IMG/VR virus record: IMGVR_UViG_3300021122_000007
Span: 1 to 20,452 of that record
Source: a virus
Direction: 5' to 3' (one strand)
DNA length: 20,452 nt
Below the pieces are notes generated by a model. The model was not told the origin of the DNA and did no database searches. It saw nothing but the letters and a program-made list of their open reading frames with translations. Positions 12,194-20,336 of this stretch are shown piece after piece (position 1 is the first letter of the stretch; each line of letters begins with the position of its first letter). Both the position numbers and the translations under genes were made by a program.

Positions 12194-15100
12194 CTACTCG
12201 TGGTATACCTTTGAAAAACCGTCTTTGACTTTGTCTATGGAGATCTGATGATCTACTATGTCTTTTATGGATTCTATGTGAGATATTATGACCACAAATT
12301 TGAACTGAGTCTTTAGGTATTCCATCAATATAGAGACGTTTCTAAGATTTCCTTGGTCTAAAGTTCCCCAGCCCTCATCTATAACCAGGAAGTTAGGTCT
12401 TGGCAAAGAAGTCAAATTTATCAAAGAAGACCTTATTGCTAGAGAAGATATGAATTTTTCCATGCCACTGGACAGCTCTATTGGCCACTTTTTGGTCTCA
12501 TCATACACTATATAAGCATTTATGTTCTTACCGTCAGACTGTATTGAGATACAGAAATCTACTATCTGAGCCAGTATGTTGTTTATCTCATCCTGTATTT
12601 TTGGTATCACCGAGCTTATCAAATCATATGGAAGTCCGTCTCTTCCTGTTGCAGAAAGATAATACTCGTAGTATTTGAACTTATCTTCTAAAGCCTTCAG
12701 GTTGTTTATGTTTAGGTTTGTTTTTGCTATCTCTTCTTCACACACGTTGATGTTTGTATTACAGCTCATAACGTATCCAGACACCTTAGAAAGATCAGAC
12801 TTTAAAGAAGATATCTCAGCCTGTAAAACATTTAGCCTTGATCTTATGTCTTTGTTCGATTCTATGGCGGCTTCTTTTTCATCATGCAGTTTGATCTTCG
12901 ACTCTACATCCTTTATTGATGTCTCATTTTTATGAAGGTCCAGATCTATCTTATTCAGATCAGACTCTGTCTTCATCTTTTCATTCTTCTTCTTTGTTAA
13001 ATTTACTTGGGCAGATTCATACGATGCAACTTTTGTATTTAAAATTTGAACTCTTCCTTTTAATTCCTCCAGCTCTAATACTACTTTTTTTGAATTTTCT
13101 TTGTCAGATTCTATAGAACCTTTTGTGGCTATTGCATCTTTCACAAATGCATTTTCCATGCAATACTTGCAGCTTTCATCATATTTTAAATCCTCAAGCT
13201 TTTTCATCTTTTCTAGCTTCTGGGATATATCATACTTTAGATTTTCTGAAAGTATAGACAGCTGAGCTATCTTATCAGTAGAATTTTTGAGATCAAGCTT
13301 TGCATCATTATAGCTCAATTCATCTGATTTTTGAGCTTCATCTTCTGCTTTTTTTAGCTCTAATTCATTGTCTTTTAGCTTTTTTTCAAGGTCTTTCTTT
13401 TTATCATTTAAAGCAGATCTTACGTCAGTCATTGCTTTCTTTTGTGATTCTAACCTCTCTATGTCAAGTATATCTGAGTCTATCACCGCCAACTTTGAGC
13501 TCATTTTGACGTAATCTTCAGTTGCAATGTCTATTTGCTCTTCCAATATTTTTTTCTTTTCTTCGAGCTCTCTGTATTCTACAGAATACGATTTTAGACT
13601 TGAGTCTAGATCCTTCAACTTTGAAAAGTAGTCGTATTTTTTGTATTCTTTTATGAGCACTGAATACTCTTTTATATTCTCACTTGCAATGCTGTTTAGG
13701 TCTTCAAAAACTTTTATGTCCAAAAACTGAGACAGCAGATCCTTTCTTTCAGACTGCCCCATATCAATAAAACCAATGTTGTTATTCTGCATTGACATGC
13801 TAGTAAGAACAAAATCGTCATATGTTCCTATCACCGATCTTATTGATGCATTTGTGTCTGCTCTATCTTTACCGTTAAGGAGGATGATATTTCCTTGATC
13901 ATCTGCGTAATAAAAGCTTACATCTTGCTTTACACTGTCTGAGTTAGATCTGTATGACGCTCTTCTCTCTATGGTATAGATGTTTCCATCAAGTTCAAAT
14001 TCAAATTTGCAATAGAAGTCATTGCTGCGGTTGTTCATAACCATTGCTGCTTTGTTAGTCTTGGATGACTTGTCAAAAAGACAATACACAAGTGCTTCTA
14101 TTGCAGAGCTTTTTCCAGATGCATTTCTGGCAAACACTCCATAAGATCCATTCATATCTGTAAAGTCTATTACATTGTCTTTTCCATAGCTGAACATGTT
14201 AGAGAACTCAAATCTCTTTGGATTCCAGTGTATGTTTCTTATAGAATCTGTCTTTGGCAAGCTTTTATTTATCTCTGTGTTGAGTTCACACACCTTTTCT
14301 ATATCTTCTTGAGATAATCCAAATTTAGACTTTAAATGATCTGTCAGCAGAAAGTTTTGATATGACACATCTCTTACATTAGAGTTGTTTACATTAACAA
14401 GAGATGCAGATGTTTGGTCTTTTACAACCTGTTGAGTAAGCTCTATGACATTTTTTTGATCTTTTATTTCAGCCACTATGCTTTTTATTTCTGCTGGAGA
14501 AGTGTTTTTTGATCTTATCTTCAAGTATATGTTTACAGGAAGATCTTTTGGGAGGTCTTTGTATATACCATTTTCTACGTCTATAGTATAAAACGCTGTA
14601 TCATTTTGTATCCTTACAAATTCTGAAGTTTTTGACTCTACATCCCACACAAGTATTCCATGGTCTAAAGACTCTCCATGGTCTTGTTGTATCAGGCTTC
14701 CTGGATAAGCTGCTGTCTTCTTGTCATTTACATACTGGCACGCAACATGTATGTCTCCAAGCAGTGCAAGATCAAACCCACCAAAGTCAGATGGGCTTAC
14801 GCTATTGCCAGTAAGCTTGAACCCAAGATCAGTGTAAGAATCATTAACTGGTCCGTGGTACAGACATATCTTACATTCAGACTTTATATCAGACGCTTTT
14901 ATGTAGTTTTTTACGTCATCAAATACTGACCAATGTACAAAATCTATGTTTGCTATCTTAAATACCCCGCTGTCTTTTAGATAAGTTATATTCTTGTCTG
15001 CCATTGCATTTATGATAGGACTTAAGCTATCTAGCCTATCATTGTTGTTTAGATTTGCGTCATGATTGCCAGGTATAACTACAACTGGCAACAGCGCACT

Positions 15101-15319
15101 CATCATCCTTAAGAACTCTTGCACTTCTTGCACAAGCTCCGGCGTTATGTCTGTTTTTGAATGCACAACATCTCCAGTTATGCAAATTATGCTTTCATCT
15201 GTCTTTGTATTTTTTATGTAGTCTGAGACTTTTTGAAACACCCTTTTGTATTCAGCGTGTCTTTTAAAATTTCGCAGATGTATGTCTGATATGTGGTAGA
15301 TCTTTTTTATTTTTAGCAT
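12194..15319 (-). CDS. Fused Mre11/Rad50-like (T4 gp47+gp46, SbcDC) recombination nuclease
   Basis: One 1041-aa protein carries both subunits. Residues 1 to about 340 are an Mre11/SbcD calcineurin-like phosphoesterase: SDIHL (11-15), ITGDVV (47-52), PGNHD (83-87), LYHGP (153-157), LGDIHV (187-192). From about 365 an SbcC/Rad50 ATPase begins: Walker A region FARNASGKSS (396-405), a long coiled coil (about 550-880) with zinc hook CKYC (717-720) at its tip, ABC signature ELSSGMEKF (948-956) and Walker B FLVIDEGWGTLD (977-988). T4 gp47 and gp46 are separate proteins that process DNA ends for recombination-dependent replication and host DNA breakdown. The P-loop has Ala where the first Gly is usual. 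The gene overlaps the primase gene by 7 bases. Confidence 0.95.
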   Translation of the reverse strand: MLKIKKIYHISDIHLRNFKRHAEYKRVFQKVSDYIKNTKTDESIICITGDVVHSKTDITPELVQEVQEFLRMMSALLPVVVIPGNHDANLNNNDRLDSLSPIINAMADKNITYLKDSGVFKIANIDFVHWSVFDDVKNYIKASDIKSECKICLYHGPVNDSYTDLGFKLTGNSVSPSDFGGFDLALLGDIHVACQYVNDKKTAAYPGSLIQQDHGESLDHGILVWDVESKTSEFVRIQNDTAFYTIDVENGIYKDLPKDLPVNIYLKIRSKNTSPAEIKSIVAEIKDQKNVIELTQQVVKDQTSASLVNVNNSNVRDVSYQNFLLTDHLKSKFGLSQEDIEKVCELNTEINKSLPKTDSIRNIHWNPKRFEFSNMFSYGKDNVIDFTDMNGSYGVFARNASGKSSAIEALVYCLFDKSSKTNKAAMVMNNRSNDFYCKFEFELDGNIYTIERRASYRSNSDSVKQDVSFYYADDQGNIILLNGKDRADTNASIRSVIGTYDDFVLTSMSMQNNNIGFIDMGQSERKDLLSQFLDIKVFEDLNSIASENIKEYSVLIKEYKKYDYFSKLKDLDSSLKSYSVEYRELEEKKKILEEQIDIATEDYVKMSSKLAVIDSDILDIERLESQKKAMTDVRSALNDKKKDLEKKLKDNELELKKAEDEAQKSDELSYNDAKLDLKNSTDKIAQLSILSENLKYDISQKLEKMKKLEDLKYDESCKYCMENAFVKDAIATKGSIESDKENSKKVVLELEELKGRVQILNTKVASYESAQVNLTKKKNEKMKTESDLNKIDLDLHKNETSIKDVESKIKLHDEKEAAIESNKDIRSRLNVLQAEISSLKSDLSKVSGYVMSCNTNINVCEEEIAKTNLNINNLKALEDKFKYYEYYLSATGRDGLPYDLISSVIPKIQDEINNILAQIVDFCISIQSDGKNINAYIVYDETKKWPIELSSGMEKFISSLAIRSSLINLTSLPRPNFLVIDEGWGTLDQGNLRNVSILMEYLKTQFKFVVIISHIESIKDIVDHQISIDKVKDGFSKVYHE

Positions 15320-16251
15320 AATGCTGTTTGCATTTTTAACATTAATAAACTTGATGCTGTCAAAGGTTTTGCCTTATGTAAGTATTCTATCGTTCCTTTA
15401 AATCCTATCTCAGAAGGATCTTTTCCTTCAAGCTTGATCAGGTAAACTTCCTTTCCAAAGTCTAGTAGCTTTTGTGCGTGGTCTATAGATTCCATTAGAG
15501 CATCTTCATCCAAAGCAAGATATATGGTCTTGACTTCATGTTGAAGCAGCTTGATCATTAGTGCCTTTGATATTGTCTTTCCAAATAATGGAACTGCATT
15601 TCTTTTTACAGCCATAGCGTCAAATATGCCTTCGCACAATATGATCGGAACTTCCCAGTTTATATAATATTCAAAGCCGATGATCTCAGATTTTTTGCAT
15701 TCTGGAGAGTCTATCTTAAGCTTAGGCTCCTTTTCAAAAGACCTAGCTATAAAATAATTGATCTTGCCATCTTTGTTGTAGGATGGTATGATAACTTTGT
15801 TTTTATATCTGCCTGAAGCACAATACCCTATGTTGTATTTTTTGATATCTAAGTCTGTTAAATTTCTCTTTTTTAGATAGATCATAGCCTGTCTTTTTTC
15901 TAAACTCAAATCAGAGTTGTCTAACAAGCTAACAAACTCTTTAGGCATAGATACAGATTTCTGTTCTTTATCTACATCAACACTTGTAGTATCATTTAAA
16001 AAATAGCTCTTCATCTCTCTTATGGCTTCAGATGGAGCTTCTATCTTTTTTAACAAAGATACTGGAGTTTTCCCCTTTGTTGCAGGGTGGCACGTAAAGC
16101 AGTTGTAGTTTCCAGAAATAACATTGATTATAAGCTTTGGATTTTTATGCTTACATATAGGACAATAGAATGATACATCTCCTTTTGAAAGATTTTTACC
16201 TTTTCCTATATAAACTTCAAGTAAACTTTGAACCAATCGGGAATTATCCAT
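15313..16251 (-). CDS. DNA primase (T4 gp61/DnaG-type, zinc finger plus TOPRIM)
   Basis: A 312-aa protein starting at ATG 16251 (MDNSRLVQSLL); the longer ORF would add a hydrophobic, low-complexity stretch from the intergenic region. The N-terminal zinc-binding domain has C30, C33 (FYCPIC) and C51, C54 (YNCFTC). The catalytic core includes NKVIIPSYNKDGKINYFIAR and the TOPRIM residues Glu207 (LCEGIFDAM) and Asp248/Asp250 (LALDED), with KDPSE (277-281) downstream. It synthesises RNA primers for lagging-strand replication with the phage helicase. Size matches gp61 (about 340 aa). It is the first gene of the leftward block, overlapping the recombination nuclease gene. Confidence 0.92.
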   Translation of the reverse strand: MDNSRLVQSLLEVYIGKGKNLSKGDVSFYCPICKHKNPKLIINVISGNYNCFTCHPATKGKTPVSLLKKIEAPSEAIREMKSYFLNDTTSVDVDKEQKSVSMPKEFVSLLDNSDLSLEKRQAMIYLKKRNLTDLDIKKYNIGYCASGRYKNKVIIPSYNKDGKINYFIARSFEKEPKLKIDSPECKKSEIIGFEYYINWEVPIILCEGIFDAMAVKRNAVPLFGKTISKALMIKLLQHEVKTIYLALDEDALMESIDHAQKLLDFGKEVYLIKLEGKDPSEIGFKGTIEYLHKAKPLTASSLLMLKMQTALC

Positions 16252-16464
16252 ATTACAGAATATGATAAAAAACTTATTAATAGATAAATTTAAAAAAAAA
16301 GTGAACAAAAATAATTCCACTTTAAACGAGAATTTTTTTATTCCACAGAATTTTTTATTTTCTCTAAACGGAACGGGGAGATAGTAGTGGAACAAAGGGG
16401 CTGGCGCCCAAGCTACTTAATAACATAAGAATATAATAATACTATAAGTATACTATATAATACT
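16252..16464. promoter_or_regulatory. Divergent intergenic region
   Basis: The 213 bases between primase and the rightward operon must contain promoters for both directions. They hold ATTCCAC twice in the same orientation (16314-16320, 16340-16346) and its inverse GTGGAA (16387-16392), a near-repeat AGAATTTTTT(T)ATT (from 16329 and from 16347), A and T tracts, and a GC-rich hairpin. No tRNA or additional ORF is seen. Confidence 0.6.
16383..16417. other. GC-rich imperfect hairpin in the divergent intergenic region
   Basis: Outer stem AGTAG/CTACT (16383-16387 with 16413-16417) and inner stem GGGC/GCCC (16398-16401 with 16406-16409) with loop TGGC. It is the only GC-rich patch in an AT-rich spacer. 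No T-run follows on the plus strand, so it is not a typical terminator. Confidence 0.4.
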
Positions 16465-16623
16465 ATGAATATAGAAGATTATAAAGACAGAAAAGAATTA
16501 ACTGAAGATGAACTGGACGCATTGTATATGTATCTTGCTATAGAATTAGAAGGAATGCAAGATGAACAAAGAGCTATGTGGGCAGATATTCTTGATAAAA
16601 TTGACCCAGATGACCAGATATAA
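16465..16623 (+). CDS. Small acidic protein (52 aa)
   Basis: A 52-aa ORF beginning MNIEDYKDRKELTEDELDAL and ending DKIDPDDQI. It is strongly acidic and helical with no recognised family. It opens the rightward operon and its last 14 bases overlap the start of the glutaredoxin-like gene, a spacing that suggests translational coupling. Because it has a sensible start, no rare composition and a tight junction, I consider it real. Confidence 0.65.
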   Translation: MNIEDYKDRKELTEDELDALYMYLAIELEGMQDEQRAMWADILDKIDPDDQI

Positions 16624-16936
16624 AATCGTATTAGCAACTCTTACTGGATGTAAGTCTTGCCAAGGACTTAAAGAACTTTTAAATGCAAATCAAATAAAAT
16701 TTGTAGAAGTTCCGTGTGATAAAGATCCTGGAATGTGTGACCAGCTTGAAAAGATAACTGGAAAGTCACACTATCCTATGGCAGTAATAAAGGACTTGAC
16801 TAAAAACTTAGACTACATATATTTCACAAGTTTTGATTATAATGAATTAGGAAAAGAAAGAATTGTTGATGAAAAAGTTAGAGCTGTCCCGTTCTTTTCC
16901 CAGGAAGAAATACTAAAAAAGATAAAAAATATATGA
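16610..16936 (+). CDS. Glutaredoxin/thioredoxin-like protein
   Basis: A 108-aa protein starting at ATG 16610 (MTRYKIVLATL); an upstream in-frame ATG at 16562 would run through the preceding gene. It has the thioredoxin fold order: beta strand, redox motif CKSC (C14, C17), helix, second strand FVEVPC, and the cis-Pro segment SHYPMAVI (P56). Phage glutaredoxins such as T4 NrdC donate electrons to ribonucleotide reductase; that role is plausible but no reductase gene is in the window. The stop overlaps the next start (ATGA). Confidence 0.85.
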   Translation: MTRYKIVLATLTGCKSCQGLKELLNANQIKFVEVPCDKDPGMCDQLEKITGKSHYPMAVIKDLTKNLDYIYFTSFDYNELGKERIVDEKVRAVPFFSQEEILKKIKNI

Positions 16937-17580
16937 TGAAACAACTTACAGAGCAGAAGCTAATAGACAATGTCGCAAAGTTCTATGATCTGATAAATAA
17001 ATATCTTCCAGATAATTCAAGAACAAAGAAGCTGATTAAATTCTATGAAGGAATAGAAGTCACTTTGACCACATCGCCAGCATCTACAAAAATACACCAC
17101 CACAACTGCTTCATAGGAGGATACGTAGATCATGTTATTAGAGTCACAGAAGCTGCACTGGTAATGGACAAGGTTTGGGATAAATTTGGTGCTGCAAAAA
17201 ACCATACAACTGAAGAACTTGTGTTTTCTGCTATAAATCATGATCTTGGGAAGCTTGGTACGAACTCAGATCCATACTATTTACCACAACCGTCAGAGTG
17301 GCACCAAAAGAACCAAGGGAAGTATTTTACTTACAATCCAAAGGTAACTCACATGAAGATAGCAGATAGAAGCCTGTTTTACCTTCAGCAAGCAGGCATA
17401 CAAGTATCTGAAAATGAATACATTGCAATAAAAATACATGACGGACTTTTTGAATCTGGAAATGAATCATATCTAATAACAAGTTCTCCAGACTTACAAC
17501 TGAAAAGCCACCTTCCTTGCATATTGCACCAAGCTGATCTGATGGCATCCAGAGTAGAAAACGACGTAAACAAAGCATAA
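16933..17580 (+). CDS. HD-domain phosphohydrolase
   Basis: A 215-aa protein with a metal-dependent HD site: IHHHNCFIGGYVDHVIRV (54-71, His55-57 and His67), INHDLGKLG (101-109, His103-Asp104), IKIHDGLF (167-174) and LHQADLMASRVE (198-209, Asp202). HD proteins hydrolyse phosphomonoesters or diesters of nucleotides or nucleic acids; related proteins occur near gp55 in other T4-like phages as far as I recall. The substrate cannot be read from the sequence, but nucleotide metabolism fits its neighbours. The gene overlaps the previous one by ATGA. Confidence 0.85.
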   Translation: MMKQLTEQKLIDNVAKFYDLINKYLPDNSRTKKLIKFYEGIEVTLTTSPASTKIHHHNCFIGGYVDHVIRVTEAALVMDKVWDKFGAAKNHTTEELVFSAINHDLGKLGTNSDPYYLPQPSEWHQKNQGKYFTYNPKVTHMKIADRSLFYLQQAGIQVSENEYIAIKIHDGLFESGNESYLITSSPDLQLKSHLPCILHQADLMASRVENDVNKA

Positions 17581-17581
17581 T

Positions 17582-17854
17582 ATGATAGAAGTAATTTCAA
17601 TAGCAATTTGGCCGCTCACAATCATCGGATATGTGATCTGGAATCTATACAACAAGAACGTTAGACTAGAAAAGATGCTCAAAAAGGAAGACGAATTTGT
17701 GAGAAAAGTTTTATCTTTGGCCGATAACATAGACAAGACAGCCGCAAAGATAGATGCAACTATGTGGGTGTCAGCTGATCAAGAGCTCAAGACGATGTTT
17801 GAAGACATCAAGACTATGCAAGAGAGCATAAAACAATTCACAGGTAAACTATGA
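17582..17854 (+). CDS. Small N-terminally anchored membrane protein
   Basis: A 90-aa protein. Residues 1-22 (MIEVISIAIWPLTIIGYVIW) form one membrane segment, followed by a charged helical region (KMLKKEDEFVRKVLSLADNI, LKTMFEDIKTMQESIKQF) likely to be coiled. No family is recognised. It starts one base after the HD gene and its TGA overlaps the sigma factor ATG, so it is co-expressed with it. It might tether or regulate a phage complex at the membrane; that is speculation. Confidence 0.7.
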   Translation: MIEVISIAIWPLTIIGYVIWNLYNKNVRLEKMLKKEDEFVRKVLSLADNIDKTAAKIDATMWVSADQELKTMFEDIKTMQESIKQFTGKL

Positions 17855-18591
17855 GCATGGCAGAAGAAGTTTTACTGACAAAGAAAGGGAATCCTAGAAA
17901 GAGAAAGCCAAAGTCAAAGATAGATTACTTCACTTTAGAGACACAGGATGCGATACTTAGGTACAGAGAGAGTCACAGCCAAGACGAAAGAAACAGGATA
18001 TACAACGCTGAGATCCACAATGCTTTATACAAATTAGCCGAGAACATAATCCACACTTTCAAGTTTTATCACACTGAGGTTGAGAATTTGGAAGATCTAA
18101 AGTATGAAGTGATCTCTTTCATGCTCCAAAAGCTGCATCTGTACGATACTACTAAAGGAAAGGCGTATTCTTATTTTGGCACTATAGCAAAAAGGTATCT
18201 CATAGCATACTGCCAGAGAAACTACAACAAGCTTGTAGAAAAGAAGTCTATAGATAACGTAGACAATGATGAAATGACAATAGACAGCTTGGTAATGACG
18301 CCTGGAAACGGTGAACTTAACAGGCTTGAGGTGATAGACGAGCTCATCCAGCACATAGAACTCAACATGTTCAATATGTTTGAGAAAGAAGATGAGATAA
18401 AAGCAGCAGATGCTGTAGTTGAGATCTTGAGAAGGTCAGATACGATAGACATCTCAAACAAAAAAGTGCTCTACATCTACGTAAAGGAGATAGCGAACGT
18501 AAAATCTACAGCTATAACCCATGTGATAAACCGAATGAAAGTCATCTATAAAGGAATACTCAACAGAAAAATAGAAAACGAGGATTACTAA
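17851..18591 (+). CDS. 55: Late transcription sigma factor (T4 gp55-like)
   Basis: A 246-aa protein. Residues about 45-125 match region 2 of gp55-type sigma factors of T4-like phages: NAEIHNALYKLAENIIHTFK, LEDLKYEVISFMLQKLHLYD, KGKAYSYFGTIAKRYLIAYC. The C-terminal part (about 150-240) is helical and could hold a region-4 or clamp-binding function. T4 gp55 is 185 aa, so this one is longer. gp55 binds host RNA polymerase core and recognises the TATAAATA -10 element of late promoters, with the sliding clamp as activator. The window contains many copies of a related octamer before genes, which this protein is the natural candidate to read. Confidence 0.85.
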   Translation: MSMAEEVLLTKKGNPRKRKPKSKIDYFTLETQDAILRYRESHSQDERNRIYNAEIHNALYKLAENIIHTFKFYHTEVENLEDLKYEVISFMLQKLHLYDTTKGKAYSYFGTIAKRYLIAYCQRNYNKLVEKKSIDNVDNDEMTIDSLVMTPGNGELNRLEVIDELIQHIELNMFNMFEKEDEIKAADAVVEILRRSDTIDISNKKVLYIYVKEIANVKSTAITHVINRMKVIYKGILNRKIENEDY

Positions 18592-18599
18592 TATTTATA
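18592..18599 (+). promoter_or_regulatory. Candidate late promoter (ATATTTATA motif) on the plus strand
   Basis: Sense TAATATTTATATAG directly after the gp55-like stop, 12 bases before ATG 18612. It shows that the motif keeps its orientation relative to the gene on this strand too. Confidence 0.5.
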
Positions 18600-18611
18600 T
18601 AGAAAAGAACT

Positions 18612-18974
18612 ATGGCTTTAGATTTGAGTCAGACAGTGTTTGAGGGCAAAAAGCTTGAAGATCTTGTCAAAGAGGTGTATGATAACCACAAAGATCAAGA
18701 CCAAAAACTAAAAACTGAGATCACTAGGCTAGCCGGGATGATATCTAATCCTGGAGACGCAGTAGTGATCATTCCTATGTTGAAAGGTCTCATGGATTCT
18801 AGCTTAAAGAACGATGAGACTATATTGAAGCTTGTGAATGTGTTCCAGAAAGCTGCAGAAAGCTCCAAAAAAGACGACTCTGAAGATCTTGGGATACTTA
18901 CAGAGAAAGACGTAGAACAGCTTTTTCAAGAGATAAACATTATAAAAGCCCCAAAGGAGAAAGAAAATGTCTGA
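18612..18974 (+). CDS. Small helical phage protein, unknown function
   Basis: A 120-aa soluble protein that is mostly helical (GKKLEDLVKEVYDNHKDQ, KLVNVFQKAAESSKKDDSED, LTEKDVEQLFQEINII) with a Pro/Gly break (MISNPGDAVVIIPMLKG). No motif is recognised. It sits between the late sigma factor and baseplate genes and its end overlaps the next gene by 8 bases, so a late structural or assembly role is likely. Confidence 0.7.
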   Translation: MALDLSQTVFEGKKLEDLVKEVYDNHKDQDQKLKTEITRLAGMISNPGDAVVIIPMLKGLMDSSLKNDETILKLVNVFQKAAESSKKDDSEDLGILTEKDVEQLFQEINIIKAPKEKENV

Positions 18975-19884
18975 TGCTTTAGGTAGGAACCATGGATCTG
19001 GCATAATGCCAAAAGGAAGCACCAGCTTTTTTATGGGACGTGTCAAAAACATAGTCCTTGGTCCGTATTTAGATAATACAAAAACACCAAATCCAGACTA
19101 CAATTCAGCAGCAGATGTAGGAAAGATCATATTTGAGCTTCCTTACGGAGACATAACTAGCACCAAGTACAATAAAGAAAACAGACCAGCATACCCAATG
19201 TTCGGTTTTCTCAGACAGTACCCTTTGATAGGAGAGATAGTTTTTATAGTAGCTGGACCATCTGACAAGCTAAACGATCATAAAGATCACCAAAAGTTGT
19301 TTTACTTGCCTGCGTATGCTCTGTGGAATTCTGTGAACCACAACGTGTTCCCAAACATGCAGGAATTCAACCAATTCCAACAGCAGATAGCAATGAAACC
19401 TGGGTATACAGGATACCCATCTAGGTCAGGCAACCCTCCAGAGTTTCCTAAAGGAAGTACATTTACAGAATCTTCTGACATAAGGACTTTAACTCCGTTT
19501 GAGGGAGATGCTGTGATAGAAGGAAGATTCGGTCAATCTATAAGATTTGGATCTACTGTAAGCAAATTCAAAGGATATAACTCTTGGTCTGATGTTGGGA
19601 CGAATGGATCTCCTATAACTATAATAAGGAATGGTCAGGGCAAAGTTACTAGCCCAAAAGATCCTTTTGCGAGCACAGTAGAAGACATAAACACAGATGG
19701 AGCATCTATATACATGACTTCTGACCAGAGGATAGTTATAGATGATCTTTCAAACTTTCCTATGAATTCTTACGGAAAGTCAATAGTGTCTACTGCAGTG
19801 TCTAATGTGGTGTCAGTGTTTGAAAAGCCTACTTCTAATGACTACTCGGCTGCTTCAGATCAAGACGAAAAAACGTTCAGCTAA
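18967..19884 (+). CDS. Baseplate hub/OB-fold structural protein (gp5-like role)
   Basis: A 305-aa protein. GRVKNIVLGPYLDN (24-37) is like the beginning of gp5/gpV-type OB-fold domains (GRVK.I...). Residues 178-196 (PFEGDAVIEGRFGQSIRFGS) and ITIIRNGQG (about 218-226) are a pattern I recall in phage baseplate or tail proteins. ASIYMTSDQRIVID suggests a beta-rich C-terminal section. There is no lysozyme domain, unlike T4 gp5. The next gene encodes a beta-helical protein, so hub and spike seem to be made as two polypeptides. The family call is moderate. Confidence 0.65.
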   Translation: MSDALGRNHGSGIMPKGSTSFFMGRVKNIVLGPYLDNTKTPNPDYNSAADVGKIIFELPYGDITSTKYNKENRPAYPMFGFLRQYPLIGEIVFIVAGPSDKLNDHKDHQKLFYLPAYALWNSVNHNVFPNMQEFNQFQQQIAMKPGYTGYPSRSGNPPEFPKGSTFTESSDIRTLTPFEGDAVIEGRFGQSIRFGSTVSKFKGYNSWSDVGTNGSPITIIRNGQGKVTSPKDPFASTVEDINTDGASIYMTSDQRIVIDDLSNFPMNSYGKSIVSTAVSNVVSVFEKPTSNDYSAASDQDEKTFS

Positions 19885-20336
19885 TGACAAAACCAGAATT
19901 TCCATTCTTAGGACCACAGACTATAATCAGTTCAGATAGAGTTACTCTCCATTCAAAAAAGGATGGTGTTTTTCTTTTCGGTAAATCGACTGTTGGATTA
20001 TCTTCAGTTGGAACTGTAAATCTGGATTCTAATGAGCAAGTGCTAATAGATGCACCAAAAATAACTTTAGGACATCAAGCAGATATTCTGGGAAATCAAG
20101 CAGTCTTAGGAAATCAGCTTCTTGGATCTTTAAACACTCTGCTAGATTCTTTAAATACTTTAGGAGATGCTCTAGCAAAAGTAGATGGAACTACTCCGAT
20201 TTCTACTAAAATAAGCCTTACCATGCTTAAAGTAGTAGGAGATAATCTAAAACAGGTCGTGACTATAATTAAAACAACGATAAATGATACAGATCCAGAC
20301 GTAGGGATACTGTCAAACACAACATACACAAGGTAA
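19884..20336 (+). CDS. Baseplate spike-like beta-helical protein
   Basis: A 150-aa protein. Residues about 12-65 show short alternating strands with small turns (IISSDRVTLHSKKDGVFLFG, VGLSSVGTVNLDSNEQVLID, APKITLG). This is the pattern of triple-stranded beta-helix or spike domains in gp5 and VgrG proteins. The second half is helical (LLGSLNTLLDSLNTLGDALA; LTMLKVVGDNLKQVVTIIKT). The ATG overlaps the stop of the hub-like gene (TAATG). It most likely trimerises to form the central membrane-piercing spike or its shaft. Confidence 0.65.
   Translation: MTKPEFPFLGPQTIISSDRVTLHSKKDGVFLFGKSTVGLSSVGTVNLDSNEQVLIDAPKITLGHQADILGNQAVLGNQLLGSLNTLLDSLNTLGDALAKVDGTTPISTKISLTMLKVVGDNLKQVVTIIKTTINDTDPDVGILSNTTYTR

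Noticed and set aside
16252-16464. tRNA or other known RNA gene in the divergent spacer
   Set aside because: The GC-rich hairpin has no cloverleaf arms or acceptor stem and is too short. No tRNA is visible elsewhere in the window.
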